A stretch of 64,000 bases of DNA from Methylohalobius sp964654415. Lineage in GTDB: Bacteria; Pseudomonadota; Gammaproteobacteria; Methylococcales; Methylothermaceae. The position numbers and the translations under genes are program-made. The stretch is from the NCBI GenBank assembly GCA_964654415.1, contig CAZZIP010000010.1, forward strand, positions 1-64,000. Reading direction: 5' to 3'. This document shows positions 33,300 through 42,731 of the stretch, in pieces (position 1 is the stretch's first letter; every line of letters starts with the position of its first letter). The notes below the pieces were generated by a model that saw only the letters and a program-made list of their open reading frames with translations, made no database searches and had not been told where the DNA came from.

Positions 33300-33797
33300 C
33301 TACTGCATCACGAACTGGGTAAAAAACACTGCCTCTAAGCTCCCTCCTTGAGCTTGCTCAGCAAGAAGTTTTTCGATTTCCTGAAGTGCCTTTTGGCGCA
33401 ACGCTTCTTTGCCTGCGGCAGATTGCAGCTCCTCGGGTCGGCTGCGGGCCAAAAGCAGAAGCACATTGTTACGTAGCATAGGAGTGTGCTGTTTGAGCGC
33501 CTGTGCCGTTTTTTCGTCGAAACTTAAGAGACTGAAACCGACCTGGAGCAGGCGGGCAGTTTCGTTGGGAGGAAAATTGACAATAAACGGCTCAAGCTCG
33601 TAAAAATAGGCCTGTTTACTAGGAGCAGGGGCAGCCTGTTGCGCTTGGGCTTTGCCAAATTGGATGGTGCCGGTAAAGTACAGCCCGGCGGCCGCTCCAA
33701 CCAACAGCACCAAAATCGATGCCAAAGCAATGACGATCCATTTTGTCTTTGCCGATTTTTGGTCCACGCCTAAATCCAAATCTTCTTTTCCCGCCAT
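33300..33797 (-). CDS. fliL: Flagellar basal-body associated protein FliL
   Basis: FliL (165 residues) surrounds and supports the stator. It has an N-terminal cytoplasmic tail, one transmembrane helix (about residues 21-43, IVIALASILVLLVGAAAGLY) and a periplasmic stomatin-like domain with YELEPFIVNFPP and FTQFVMQ at the end. The start is ATG 33797, with GGGAGG seven bases upstream. As first gene of the export-switch operon it follows a sigma-54-type promoter. Confidence 0.93.
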   Translation of the reverse strand: MAGKEDLDLGVDQKSAKTKWIVIALASILVLLVGAAAGLYFTGTIQFGKAQAQQAAPAPSKQAYFYELEPFIVNFPPNETARLLQVGFSLLSFDEKTAQALKQHTPMLRNNVLLLLARSRPEELQSAAGKEALRQKALQEIEKLLAEQAQGGSLEAVFFTQFVMQ

Positions 33798-33822
33798 GTC
33801 GAATACCTCCCGAATACTATCT

Positions 33823-33838
33823 AGCAATAACCGGACCA
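33823..33838 (-). promoter_or_regulatory. Sigma-54 (-24/-12) promoter for fliL
   Basis: On the minus strand TGGTCCGGTTATTGCT matches the sigma-54 consensus TGGCACG-N4-TTGC(A/T), with GG and GC exactly ten bases apart. It lies about 26 bases before the fliL ATG. In Pseudomonas the same gene set is FleQ/sigma-54 dependent, which supports this; fleQ is not in the window. Confidence 0.75.
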
Positions 33839-33955
33839 ATGATTAAAGCTATTAACATCAATTACTTGCTTGGTCGCCAGATACTATCGGGCGTCAACGA
33901 TCCGGCGTCTCGAAGAATGGCGGTCGAGAAGATGACGGCAGTCGATACCAAGTCT

Positions 33956-33990
33956 AAAAAACACACAACCCTTCCCCATGAGGGAAAGGG
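33956..33990 (-). terminator. Intrinsic terminator after fimV
   Basis: On the minus strand CCCTTTCCC and GGGGAAGGG form a stem (one mismatch or bulge) around TCA, followed by TTGTGTGTTTTTT. It lies about 64 bases after the fimV stop and before the fliL promoter, so it separates the two operons. Confidence 0.65.
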
Positions 33991-34053
33991 ACTTAAGGAG
34001 AAAAGAGAAAACTTCTGCGGGTCAGCGTTAGCTGCGCTTAAAGGATGGTGGCT

Positions 34054-36387
34054 TTAAGAAGTTAAGCCTAATTTATCTAGTAGCGTTTTGGCTTCCTGCT
34101 TTTGTTTTTCGCTCCCACGGGCGAAAACTTCTTCCAGAATCTCCTTGGCCGCATCTACGTCTTCCATGTCCACATAAGCCCGGGCTAAATCCAGTTTGGT
34201 ATCTAGTTCATCCATGTCGGTCAGATCGAAACCCTCATGATCTGACGCTTCTTCTGGTAAGTCGCTCACTACAAATGAAATCTCTGACTCGGACGCATCC
34301 TCGGCTGGATTTTCCAGGTGGAAGGAAAAAGCAACTTCCTGGTTGTTTTCCTCGACTATCGCCGGTTTTGGTGAATCAACGCCTTTTTTAGGAATTCCCA
34401 AATCAAAATCGCTCAGGTTGAACTCCAATGCGTTGCTATCTTCAGAGGGTTGCTTTTCAAAAGTGGAGGTTGTCTGCGCCGCCTCCTCAAAGCCAAACTC
34501 TAAACCTGAATCCTCCCCCGCCAAAGCCCCACTGCCTGCTGTCCTGAACATCTCTTCAGAACTGGCCTTTGCCCGAACTTCATCGCCTCCGAACAAGCTC
34601 GACTGGGGACACAGCTCCCGCCCCATGTCGACAACTTTCTCCCAGAAATCAGGATCTTGGTCCGCTCCCTGGTGTTTGATCTCCTGGGCATAGGCTTCGA
34701 AAGCCGCAGAGTCATCTTTAGCATAAAAGATTTCAAGCAGCTTAAGGCGAAGTTCTGGACGTTGGGGGTCTTCCGCCAAAGCTTGGCGAATCAACTCTTC
34801 AGCTTGGTTGTATCGCCCATAGGCCAGATAGACATCGGCCTCTGCGAGTGGATCTACAGTGACGCTCTCCCCTTCCAGGATATCGAAATCACTAGGGGTA
34901 AACTCGCTCAGGAAGGAACTCTCGGCTACCTCGATACCACTCATCCCCGCCGCTGCCGGAGCCGTACCAACCGTATCTTCATCGGCTTTTTGACTATCCT
35001 GCTGATCCATCCCGACAAGCAAACTGTCGGCCTGACTCTCCGCTGCCTGACGTCGCTGCCAGATCATCCAGCCAGCAATCCCGAGCAGGATCAGGCTTCC
35101 TCCCCCCAAAAATAGATAGAACGGTTCATCTAGCCATTCGCCCGGCAGGAAGTGCTCTTCCGCGGCTGATTTTTCCACCGCCTCCGGCGCGGACACAGGC
35201 TTTAATCCGGCTTTTTCTGTTACAACCGGCTTCTGCGCAGCAGTCTGTGCCGGCTTAGTTTCCTGAGCCGGAGTAATATCCGCGCCAATCTCGCCGGCTC
35301 CCTCGGAAGGAGAGGGCTGAACGGCGTTTTCGGATTGCTCTGCTTGCGCCTCTAGTTTTGCAAGCTCGGCTTGCCTCAACTCGAGTAACGCTAACTTCCC
35401 CTCTAAGGCTTCGAGTCTGGCTTTGAGGGCCTCGTTCTCTTGCTTTAAAGATTCAAGTACGGCTTGGGTCTGCGGATCGCTTTGGGTTGGCCCCTCCACC
35501 ACGGGCGCCTCCAGCTGCCCAGGCGTCAATTCCGCCTCCTTAGGCGCTTCTAGCTTCAGCTTAGCCTGTGCAGGGACATCCTCGGTCGGTTCCTGCCCCG
35601 AGGTCGGATGGGCTTCAGGCCCAGGTGCCCGCTGCGCCAGCCAAGTTTGATATTGTCGTTGAAACTCCCATCTGGCCTGAGCGGGAGAGAGCTCAACTAG
35701 CGCCTCCCGGTCCGGTATCCTCAGGATTACCCCAGCCTTAAGGGTATTGATATTGACCTCTGAGAAAGCCTCTGGATTGGCCTTGAACAAGGCCATAGCC
35801 ATCTGCTCGGCAGTCACCCCAGGCGACTTTAGACGGTTTGCGATCGCCCATAGCGACTCGCCCCTTGCGACTGGTCCGTATTGCGAGCCATCGGCTTCGA
35901 CTTTGGCGTCGCCTTCTTCGTCGGGGTCCGTGCGCTCGATCCGAGTCTGGGCCGCTTCGGGCAACGCTTGAGCCGGCCTGACCGTTTCGGCAAACATCAA
36001 AGGCGGATCAAGCAACACCGTAAATTCGCGTAGCATCCTCCCTTGCGGCCATTCTACCTCCAGCAAAAAATCCAGATATGGCTCGCGAATCACCTCGTTG
36101 GAGGTAATTTGTATAACGATCGAACCATCTGCCTTGTGGATCGGTTTAAAGCGCAAATTCGCGAGGTAATAAGGTCGAGTCAAACCGGCTTTAGCAAAAG
36201 CCGTCGCTGAGGCTACATTTACCCGAATCTGGGAAACGTCCTCACCTGAAGCAGCTAGGATGGGAATCTCTGCCAGAAGCTTCTGATTGAGCGCCGAGTG
36301 CAACTTGATCTCGCCTAAACCTAAGGCATTCACGCCGGCTGGCGTAATTGCGCTTACCACCGCCAGGGTCGTTGCGAATTTGCGCAC
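34054..36387 (-). CDS. fimV: Polar pilus/peptidoglycan hub protein FimV
   Basis: FimV-like protein (777 residues) organises polar structures such as type IV pili. It has a signal-like N-terminus, then the FimV core (LGEIKLHSALNQKLLAEIPI, in part), a LysM peptidoglycan-binding motif (about residues 175-220, RGESLWAIANRL), a coiled coil (about 315-350), a membrane helix (FYLFLGGGSLILLGIAGWMIW, about 425-445) and an acidic C-terminus ending in a TPR-like FimV domain (TKLDLARAYVDMEDVDAAKEIL). It follows asd by 43 bases, an order shared with Pseudomonas. Confidence 0.9.
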   Translation of the reverse strand: MRKFATTLAVVSAITPAGVNALGLGEIKLHSALNQKLLAEIPILAASGEDVSQIRVNVASATAFAKAGLTRPYYLANLRFKPIHKADGSIVIQITSNEVIREPYLDFLLEVEWPQGRMLREFTVLLDPPLMFAETVRPAQALPEAAQTRIERTDPDEEGDAKVEADGSQYGPVARGESLWAIANRLKSPGVTAEQMAMALFKANPEAFSEVNINTLKAGVILRIPDREALVELSPAQARWEFQRQYQTWLAQRAPGPEAHPTSGQEPTEDVPAQAKLKLEAPKEAELTPGQLEAPVVEGPTQSDPQTQAVLESLKQENEALKARLEALEGKLALLELRQAELAKLEAQAEQSENAVQPSPSEGAGEIGADITPAQETKPAQTAAQKPVVTEKAGLKPVSAPEAVEKSAAEEHFLPGEWLDEPFYLFLGGGSLILLGIAGWMIWQRRQAAESQADSLLVGMDQQDSQKADEDTVGTAPAAAGMSGIEVAESSFLSEFTPSDFDILEGESVTVDPLAEADVYLAYGRYNQAEELIRQALAEDPQRPELRLKLLEIFYAKDDSAAFEAYAQEIKHQGADQDPDFWEKVVDMGRELCPQSSLFGGDEVRAKASSEEMFRTAGSGALAGEDSGLEFGFEEAAQTTSTFEKQPSEDSNALEFNLSDFDLGIPKKGVDSPKPAIVEENNQEVAFSFHLENPAEDASESEISFVVSDLPEEASDHEGFDLTDMDELDTKLDLARAYVDMEDVDAAKEILEEVFARGSEKQKQEAKTLLDKLGLTS

Positions 36388-36430
36388 CTTGGGTCTCCTT
36401 TAAAATCTTGTCTTCCCTGATAAGCATAGT

Positions 36431-37453
36431 TCAAATATATTTTTTGACTAGGAGCTCGGCGATCTGGACGCTATTTAAAGCGGCTCCTTTGCGCACGTTA
36501 TCGGCAACCACCCACAGATTCAGGCCGCGTGGGTGCGAGATGTCCTCCCGAATCCTGCCCACATAGACCGGATCTCTGCCAGCCGCCTCGGTCACTGCAG
36601 TGGGATAACCTCCAGGCTTGCGCTCGTCGACCACTACTACTCCAGGTGTTTGTTCGAGCAGGCGGCGCGCCTCCTCGGCGCTGATTTTTTCCCGAGTCTC
36701 TATGTGCACTGCTTCGCTGTGGCCATAGAATACCGGTACCCGAACGGCAGTCGGATTCACTTTGATGGTATCGTCACCCAAAATCTTGCGGGTCTCCCAC
36801 ACCATCTTCATTTCCTCCTTGGTGTAGCCGTTGTCCAAAAAGACGTCAATGTGGGGCAGAACGTTGAACGCGATCTGCTTAGGGTAAACCTTGGGAACGA
36901 TCGGTTTGCCGTTGAGGAGCTGAGCGGTCTGCACGGCCAACTCCTCGATCGCTTCTTTGCCGGATCCGGAAACCGATTGATAGGTACAGACGTTGATACG
37001 CTCGATGCCGACAGCGTCGTAAATGGGCTTTAGTGCCACCACCATTTGAATGGTAGAACAATTAGGGTTGGCGATGATGCCCCGGTTGGTATAGGCCGCA
37101 AGGTCCCCTGGATTGACCTCTGGCACTACCAAAGGAATATCATTGTCGTAACGGAACTGGGAGGTATTGTCGATCACGATGCAGCCAGCTGCGGCGGCCT
37201 TAGGGGCATATTCGGCTGAAACCGCAGCCCCTGCCGAAAACAAGCCGATCTGGACTTGGCTGAAGTCGAACTTGGCTAGGTTCTGCACCTTGAGGGTGCG
37301 ATCACCGAACTGCACCCGCTCGCCTTCAGAACGCTCGCTCGCCAAGGCGTATACTTCCCCCACTGGGAAATCCCGCTCAGCGAGGATCTCCAGCATCGCT
37401 TCTCCGACTGCGCCGGTAGCGCCCACCACCGCGACGTTGTAGACTTTGGCCAT
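36431..37453 (-). CDS. asd: Aspartate-semialdehyde dehydrogenase
   Basis: Asd (340 residues) reduces aspartyl phosphate to the semialdehyde for lysine, threonine, methionine and peptidoglycan synthesis. The Rossmann motif is VVGATGAVGEAML, the catalytic cysteine is in NPNCSTIQM and the substrate loop is near YQSVSGSGKEAIEEL. It lies eleven bases after leuB. Confidence 0.95.
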   Translation of the reverse strand: MAKVYNVAVVGATGAVGEAMLEILAERDFPVGEVYALASERSEGERVQFGDRTLKVQNLAKFDFSQVQIGLFSAGAAVSAEYAPKAAAAGCIVIDNTSQFRYDNDIPLVVPEVNPGDLAAYTNRGIIANPNCSTIQMVVALKPIYDAVGIERINVCTYQSVSGSGKEAIEELAVQTAQLLNGKPIVPKVYPKQIAFNVLPHIDVFLDNGYTKEEMKMVWETRKILGDDTIKVNPTAVRVPVFYGHSEAVHIETREKISAEEARRLLEQTPGVVVVDERKPGGYPTAVTEAAGRDPVYVGRIREDISHPRGLNLWVVADNVRKGAALNSVQIAELLVKKYI

Positions 37454-37464
37454 TCTCCCCTCCT

Positions 37465-38556
37465 TTAACTAGCTTGGGATCGCAAATGCGCTACGACTTG
37501 ATCCCCCATCTCCGAGGTGCTGACCTTGCGCGTGCCTGGAGAATAGATGTCGACAGTTCGCACCCCGGCGCTCAGAGCAGCGTCCACCGCCCGCTCTATC
37601 CTCAAGGCCGTGGTCTCATCGCCCAAGGTGTAGCGGAAGAGCATCGCCAGCGACAGGATGGTCGCCAAGGGGTTGGCCAGGTTTTTGCCGGCAATGTCAG
37701 GCGCGCTGCCGTGGATAGGTTCGTACATCCCCTTGCCGGATTCGTTCAAAGACGCCGACGGCAACATGCCGATCGAACCGGTGAGCATGGCTGCGCAGTC
37801 CGACAGGATATCTCCGAACAGATTGGTGGTCACGATCACGTCGAACTGTTTGGGGGCACGCACAAGCTGCATCGCCGCGTTGTCCACATACAGATGGGTC
37901 AAGGCCACCTCAGGATAGTCTTTGCCTACCTCGGTCACTACCTGGCGCCAAAGCTCGGTGGTTTCGAGCACATTGGCCTTGTCTACTGAGCACAGCTTGC
38001 GCTTACGCGAACTAGCAAGATCAAACGCCACGCGAGCAATGCGGCGGATCTCTTGCTCGCTGTAGATCATGGTGTTGATTCCAACCCGCTCGCCGTTTTC
38101 CAGGGTACGAATGCCGCGCGGCTCGCCGAAATACACATCGCCGGTCAACTCGCGCACGATCATAATGTCTAAACCTTCGATCACCTCCGGCCTCAAAGTC
38201 GAGGCACCGATCAGCTGGGGATGCAGCACCGCCGGGCGCAGGTTGGCAAACAAACCAAGTTCAGAGCGCAGTCCCAGAAGCGCCCGCTCAGGCCGCAAAG
38301 AATACTCCAAAGGTTCCCACTTAGGTCCTCCTACCGCCCCCAACAGGACAGCATCGGCGGCTTTGGCAAGTTCTAAAGTCTGCTTCGGCAAAGGGTGCCC
38401 TGCCGCATCGTAAGCTGCTCCCCCTACTAGAGCCTGCTCGGTCTCCACCGCCACGCCAAACTCCTGGCGCAAGCAGTCTAAAACCTTCATCGCCTCGCCG
38501 ACGATCTCCGGACCGATGCCGTCTCCTGGCAAAACTGCAATCTTTTTCGTTGCCAT
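37465..38556 (-). CDS. leuB: 3-isopropylmalate dehydrogenase
   Basis: LeuB (363 residues) oxidises 3-isopropylmalate in leucine synthesis. The N-terminal IAVLPGDGIGPEIVGEAMKVL, shown in part, the active-site region DIMIVRELTGDVYFGEPRG and NLFGDILSDCAAMLTGSIGMLPSASL (in part) identify it. It lies 16 bases after leuD. Confidence 0.96.
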   Translation of the reverse strand: MATKKIAVLPGDGIGPEIVGEAMKVLDCLRQEFGVAVETEQALVGGAAYDAAGHPLPKQTLELAKAADAVLLGAVGGPKWEPLEYSLRPERALLGLRSELGLFANLRPAVLHPQLIGASTLRPEVIEGLDIMIVRELTGDVYFGEPRGIRTLENGERVGINTMIYSEQEIRRIARVAFDLASSRKRKLCSVDKANVLETTELWRQVVTEVGKDYPEVALTHLYVDNAAMQLVRAPKQFDVIVTTNLFGDILSDCAAMLTGSIGMLPSASLNESGKGMYEPIHGSAPDIAGKNLANPLATILSLAMLFRYTLGDETTALRIERAVDAALSAGVRTVDIYSPGTRKVSTSEMGDQVVAHLRSQAS

Positions 38557-38572
38557 AACTCCTCGTCAAGCT

Positions 38573-39208
38573 TTACGCTGAAAACAGCCAAGGTGCGTTT
38601 TTCTGCCTTTGTTCCTCAAAAACGCGAATTTGATCGGCGTGTTCCAAAGTCAAGGCAATGTCGTCTAAACCTTCCAAAAGGCGCCTTTTGCGTGAGGGAT
38701 CAATGGCAAAATAAAGCACCGTACCGTCCGGTTTGGCGATGGTTTGGGACTCTAAATCTATGTCCAACTTATAGCCTGGACCTACTTCCTGAAACATCTT
38801 ATCGACCTCCTCAGCACCCAAAACGATGGGCAAGAGGCCATTTTTAAAACAGTTGTTGTAAAAAATGTCGGCAAAGCTCGGCGCGATGATCACCCGGATG
38901 CCGTAGTCGTAAAGCGCCCAGGGAGCGTGCTCGCGCGAGGAACCGCAACCGAAGTTCTCACGCGTTAAGAGAATTTGGCCGCCTTGGTATTCCGGCCGAT
39001 TGAGGACAAAATCGGGATTTTTCGGTCGATTCGTGCAATCCATGTCCGGCTCGCCGCGATCGAGATACCGCCATTCGTCGAATAGGAACGGCCCAAAACC
39101 GGTGCGGCGGATGGATTTTAAAAACTGTTTTGGGATGATAGCGTCGGTGTCCACGTTGGCCCGATCCAACGGGATCACCTGGGAAGTCAGGCGTTTGAAA
39201 GCTTGCAT
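38573..39208 (-). CDS. leuD: 3-isopropylmalate dehydratase small subunit
   Basis: LeuD (211 residues) is the small subunit of isopropylmalate isomerase. Landmarks are RANVDTDAIIPKQFLKSI, NFGCGSSREHAPWAL and FNNCFKNGLLPIVL. The start is ATG 39208, one base after the leuC stop; the open frame upstream lies inside leuC. Confidence 0.96.
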   Translation of the reverse strand: MQAFKRLTSQVIPLDRANVDTDAIIPKQFLKSIRRTGFGPFLFDEWRYLDRGEPDMDCTNRPKNPDFVLNRPEYQGGQILLTRENFGCGSSREHAPWALYDYGIRVIIAPSFADIFYNNCFKNGLLPIVLGAEEVDKMFQEVGPGYKLDIDLESQTIAKPDGTVLYFAIDPSRKRRLLEGLDDIALTLEHADQIRVFEEQRQKNAPWLFSA

Positions 39209-39209
39209 T

Positions 39210-40610
39210 TTAAAAATTCCTAACGTCGACGAAATGCCCAGCGATAGCCGCCGCTGCCGCCATGGCCGGACTGACCAAATGGGTGCGGCCACCGAAACCC
39301 TGACGGCCTTCAAAATTGCGGTTGGAAGTGGAGGCGCAGCGCTCACCCGGCTCCAAGCGATCAGCATTCATGGCCAAACACATGGAACAGCCAGGATCGC
39401 GCCATTCGAACCCGGCGGCGCGGAAAATTCGGTCCAGTCCTTCGGCCTCGGCCTGAGCCTTTACTTGCCCGGAACCTGGCACGACCAAACCCAGCTTGAT
39501 GTTGGGGGCCAACTTGCGTCCTTTGATCACTGAAGCGGCCGCGCGCAGATCCTCAATCCGCGAGTTGGTACAAGAACCAATGAACACCTTGTCGAGGTAA
39601 ATCTCCTGAATCGGCGTGCCAGGCTTGAGACCCATGTATTCCAGCGCCCGCTCCATTCCCCTCCTGCGAACGGGGTCGGGTTCTGCAGCTGGGTCTGGCA
39701 CCACCCCTGTGACCGGAACGACCATCTCAGGCGAGGTTCCCCAAGTGACCTGAGGTTCGATCGAGCGGGCGTCAAACTCCACCACCTGGTCGAAGTAGGC
39801 ATCCTCGTCGCTGCGGAGCCTCCGCCAGGCGACCACCGCCTGATCCCAAAGCCTCCCCTTAGGCGCCTGCGGCCGTCCGGCGAGATACTCGATCGTCGCA
39901 TCGTCCACGGCGACGAGACCCGATCGAGCACCAGCCTCGATGGCCATGTTGCACACCGTCATCCGTCCCTCGATCGATAGTGCGGAGATCGCCTCACCCG
40001 CAAACTCGATGGTATAACCGGTACCCCCCGCAGTGCCAATTTTGCCGATGATCGCAAGCACGATGTCCTTGGCAGTCACGCCGGAGCCCAGATAGCCGTT
40101 GACCTTGATCTGCATGTTTTTGGCTTTTTTCAGCCACAGACATTGAGTCGCCAGCACATGTTCGACCTCGGAGGTACCGATGCCGAAAGCCAATGCCCCC
40201 AAGGCACCGTGGGTGGAGGTGTGGGAATCGCCGCAGACCAAAGTGATTCCAGGCAGGGTGAAACCTTGTTCTGGACCCACCACGTGTACTATCCCCTGCC
40301 GCGAGTCGGCCATAGAAAAGACTGGGATGCCGAATTCGGCACAGTTTTTCTCCAAGGTTGCTACCTGGAGACGGGAGATGGGATCAGCAATGCCGCGGTC
40401 CCTATCCTTGGTGGGAACGTTGTGGTCGGCTACGGCCAAGTTAGCCTTTGGCCGCCACGGCTTGCGCCCAGCAAGACGCAAGCCTTCAAACGCCTGGGGC
40501 GAGGTGACCTCGTGGATCAGCTGGCGATCGATGTAAAGGAGCGAGGTGCCGTCCTCAGCGGTTAGGATGAGGTGCGCATCCCAGATTTTGTCATAGAGCG
40601 TTTTTCCCAT
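39210..40610 (-). CDS. leuC: 3-isopropylmalate dehydratase large subunit
   Basis: LeuC (466 residues) is the aconitase-type large subunit that isomerises 2-isopropylmalate and binds a 4Fe-4S cluster. The cluster cysteines are in IGSCTNSRIEDL and in PGCSMCLAMN; VCGDSHTSTHGALG is the usual N-domain motif. It is the first gene of leuCDB-asd-fimV in the direction of transcription, behind a likely promoter at 40640-40668. Confidence 0.96.
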   Translation of the reverse strand: MGKTLYDKIWDAHLILTAEDGTSLLYIDRQLIHEVTSPQAFEGLRLAGRKPWRPKANLAVADHNVPTKDRDRGIADPISRLQVATLEKNCAEFGIPVFSMADSRQGIVHVVGPEQGFTLPGITLVCGDSHTSTHGALGALAFGIGTSEVEHVLATQCLWLKKAKNMQIKVNGYLGSGVTAKDIVLAIIGKIGTAGGTGYTIEFAGEAISALSIEGRMTVCNMAIEAGARSGLVAVDDATIEYLAGRPQAPKGRLWDQAVVAWRRLRSDEDAYFDQVVEFDARSIEPQVTWGTSPEMVVPVTGVVPDPAAEPDPVRRRGMERALEYMGLKPGTPIQEIYLDKVFIGSCTNSRIEDLRAAASVIKGRKLAPNIKLGLVVPGSGQVKAQAEAEGLDRIFRAAGFEWRDPGCSMCLAMNADRLEPGERCASTSNRNFEGRQGFGGRTHLVSPAMAAAAAIAGHFVDVRNF

Positions 40611-40639
40611 CTGTTGGCCTTAACCTTCAAAACATTTAC

Positions 40640-40668
40640 ATTGTAGGATTTCCCACCTTTCTCCACAA
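40640..40668 (-). promoter_or_regulatory. Likely leuC promoter with overlapping inverted repeat
   Basis: On the minus strand the -10 box is TACAAT (40645-40640) and a weak -35 box TTGTGG lies 17 bases upstream. An inverted repeat with arms CCACCTT and AAGGTGG (about 40652-40678) covers the -35 box and the spacer, so it could be an operator. The regulator is not known. The rest of 40611-40733 shows nothing further. Confidence 0.45.
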
Positions 40669-40733
40669 TCGAAGGTGGAATTTTCGACCCCCTACTGTGA
40701 AAGAAGTTGCGCTCGATTCACAGCTGCAATCTG

Positions 40734-41384
40734 CTAAACGCCCTCTAAGACTTGCAAGATCCGGGCACGGACTGCTTCCAGGCTGCCAATTCCTGATACG
40801 GTGGCAAACTTGACTTTGCCCTCTTGCGCGCGCCGGCGGTAGAAATCGACGAGCGGCGCGGTCTGGCGTTGGTAGACTTCAAGCCGCTTGCGCACCGTTT
40901 CTTCGCGGTCGTCATCACGCTGAATCAATGGCTCACCCGTAATATCATCTTTGCAATCTTGCTTAGGTGGACAGTACAAGAGATGATAAACTCGCCCAGA
41001 GCCCGGATGCACGCGGCGGCCGCTTAAGCGCTTGACGATCTCGTCAGAGGGCACTTCGAGTTCTAGGACCCAATCCAAGTCCACGCCCATTTTCTCCAGG
41101 CCCTCGGCCTGAGCAATGGTGCGGGGAAAACCATCGAGCAGGAACCCATTAGCACAATCGGGCTGAGCGATACGCTCTTTGACTAGCTCAAAGATGATGG
41201 CGTCCGGTACCAACTCCCCGGCGTCCATGATCGCCTTGGCCCGTTTACCCAGTTCTGTCCCCGCCTGAACCGCCGCCCGCAACATATCCCCGGTTGAAAT
41301 CTGCGGAATGCCATAACGTTCACAGATAAATCGGGCTTGCGTTCCCTTGCCGGAACCCGGTGCCCCCAACAACACAATTCTCAT
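40734..41384 (-). CDS. adk: Adenylate kinase
   Basis: Adk (216 residues) interconverts ATP, AMP and ADP. The P-loop is GAPGSGKGTQA, the AMP site is in GFLLDGFPRTIAQA and the LID domain is the long form. Start ATG 41384 (MRIVLLGAPG) is chosen because the longer frame lacks a ribosome binding site and would add a non-family extension. Confidence 0.96.
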   Translation of the reverse strand: MRIVLLGAPGSGKGTQARFICERYGIPQISTGDMLRAAVQAGTELGKRAKAIMDAGELVPDAIIFELVKERIAQPDCANGFLLDGFPRTIAQAEGLEKMGVDLDWVLELEVPSDEIVKRLSGRRVHPGSGRVYHLLYCPPKQDCKDDITGEPLIQRDDDREETVRKRLEVYQRQTAPLVDFYRRRAQEGKVKFATVSGIGSLEAVRARILQVLEGV

Positions 41385-41426
41385 CGCAGCTCCTTCAAAA
41401 AATATGCTTAAGCTCAACCAAACCCC

Positions 41427-42701
41427 TCAGGCAAGCACCTCAAGACCACCCATATAAGGCTTCAACGCCTGCGGAATCCGGATCGTACCATCGGCTTGTT
41501 GATAATTTTCCAGAATCGCCACCAGCGTCCTGCCTACCGCCAACCCAGAACCATTCAAAGTATGCACCAGCTCGGGCTTGCCGGTCTCGGGATTACGCCA
41601 ACGCGCTTGCATGCGCCTGGCCTGAAAATCCCTAAAATTGCTACAAGAGGAGATCTCTCGGAAGCGTCCCTGCCCCGGCAGCCAAACCTCCAAGTCGTAA
41701 GTCTTGGCAGCAGCAAAACCAGTATCCCCAGCGCATAGGAGCATTTTGCGATACGGTAGGCCCAAGCGTCTCAGGATAGCCTCAGCATGGCCGGTCAACT
41801 CCTCGTGAGCCGCCTGGGAATGTTCCGGCCGAGTAATCTGGACCAGCTCTACTTTCTCGAACTGGTGCTGGCGGATCATGCCGCGCACATCCTTACCGTA
41901 AGAGCCGGCCTCAGAGCGAAAGCAAGGAGTATGTGCCACCAATTTCAGAGGCAGGCTGTCGCTAGGCAAGATTTCCTCACGTACCAGATTAGTTACTGGA
42001 ACTTCCGCGGTAGGTATCAGGTACCACGGAGGATCCCGCTCGATTCTAAATAAATCCCCTTCGAACTTGGGCAACTGGCCAGTGCCTACGAGCGACTGAG
42101 CATTGACCAGATAAGGCACATACACTTCGCGGTAACCGTGCTCCAGGGTATGCACATCCAGCATCAGTTGGATCAGTGCCCGGTGTAGGCGCGCCAGCGG
42201 ACCTTGCATCACGGCAAAGCGGGCGCCGGTAAGCTTAGCCGCAGCGTCGAAATCTAGATAACCCAGGGCGGTCCCCAGGTCGACATGATCGCGGGGCGTA
42301 AAGTCAAACTCAGGCAGTTCGCCAAAACGGCTGACTTCAACGTTTTGCTCTTCGCCAGCGCCGTCTGGAACATCCGGCTCTAGGATGTTGGGCAGCTCCA
42401 ACAGGAATCGGTCCAGCCGTTTCTGAACCTCGGCCAACTCCTGTTCACATAATTTCAGCTTCTCTCCTAGCTGGCTTACCTCGGCGAGCAGCGGCTGGAT
42501 ATCCTCACCGCGGGCTTTGGCCTGACCAATCGCTTTGGAACGGGCATTGCGCTCGTTTTGCAGCGCCTGGACTCGCACCTGAAGCGCCTTACGCTCCTGC
42601 TCCAAGGCCAGATAAGCCGCCTTGTCGATCTGAACCCCTCGCCTGGCCAACTGACGCTCGACCTCGTCCAACGACTGGCGTAATCGATGCGGATCCAACA
42701 T
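41427..42701 (-). CDS. serS: Serine-tRNA ligase
   Basis: SerS (424 residues) charges tRNA-Ser and tRNA-Sec. An N-terminal antiparallel coiled coil (about residues 30-105) is followed by the class II core, with motif 2 in TPCFRSEAGSYGKDVRGMIRQHQFEKVEL, shortened here to FRSEAGSYGKD and IRQHQFEKVEL, and the C-terminal LVHTLNGSGLAVGRTLVAILENYQ (in part). It lies 30 bases after ihfB. Confidence 0.96.
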   Translation of the reverse strand: MLDPHRLRQSLDEVERQLARRGVQIDKAAYLALEQERKALQVRVQALQNERNARSKAIGQAKARGEDIQPLLAEVSQLGEKLKLCEQELAEVQKRLDRFLLELPNILEPDVPDGAGEEQNVEVSRFGELPEFDFTPRDHVDLGTALGYLDFDAAAKLTGARFAVMQGPLARLHRALIQLMLDVHTLEHGYREVYVPYLVNAQSLVGTGQLPKFEGDLFRIERDPPWYLIPTAEVPVTNLVREEILPSDSLPLKLVAHTPCFRSEAGSYGKDVRGMIRQHQFEKVELVQITRPEHSQAAHEELTGHAEAILRRLGLPYRKMLLCAGDTGFAAAKTYDLEVWLPGQGRFREISSCSNFRDFQARRMQARWRNPETGKPELVHTLNGSGLAVGRTLVAILENYQQADGTIRIPQALKPYMGGLEVLA

Positions 42702-42731
42702 AACGTCTTTTGCTCTATCTCGATTTAATCC

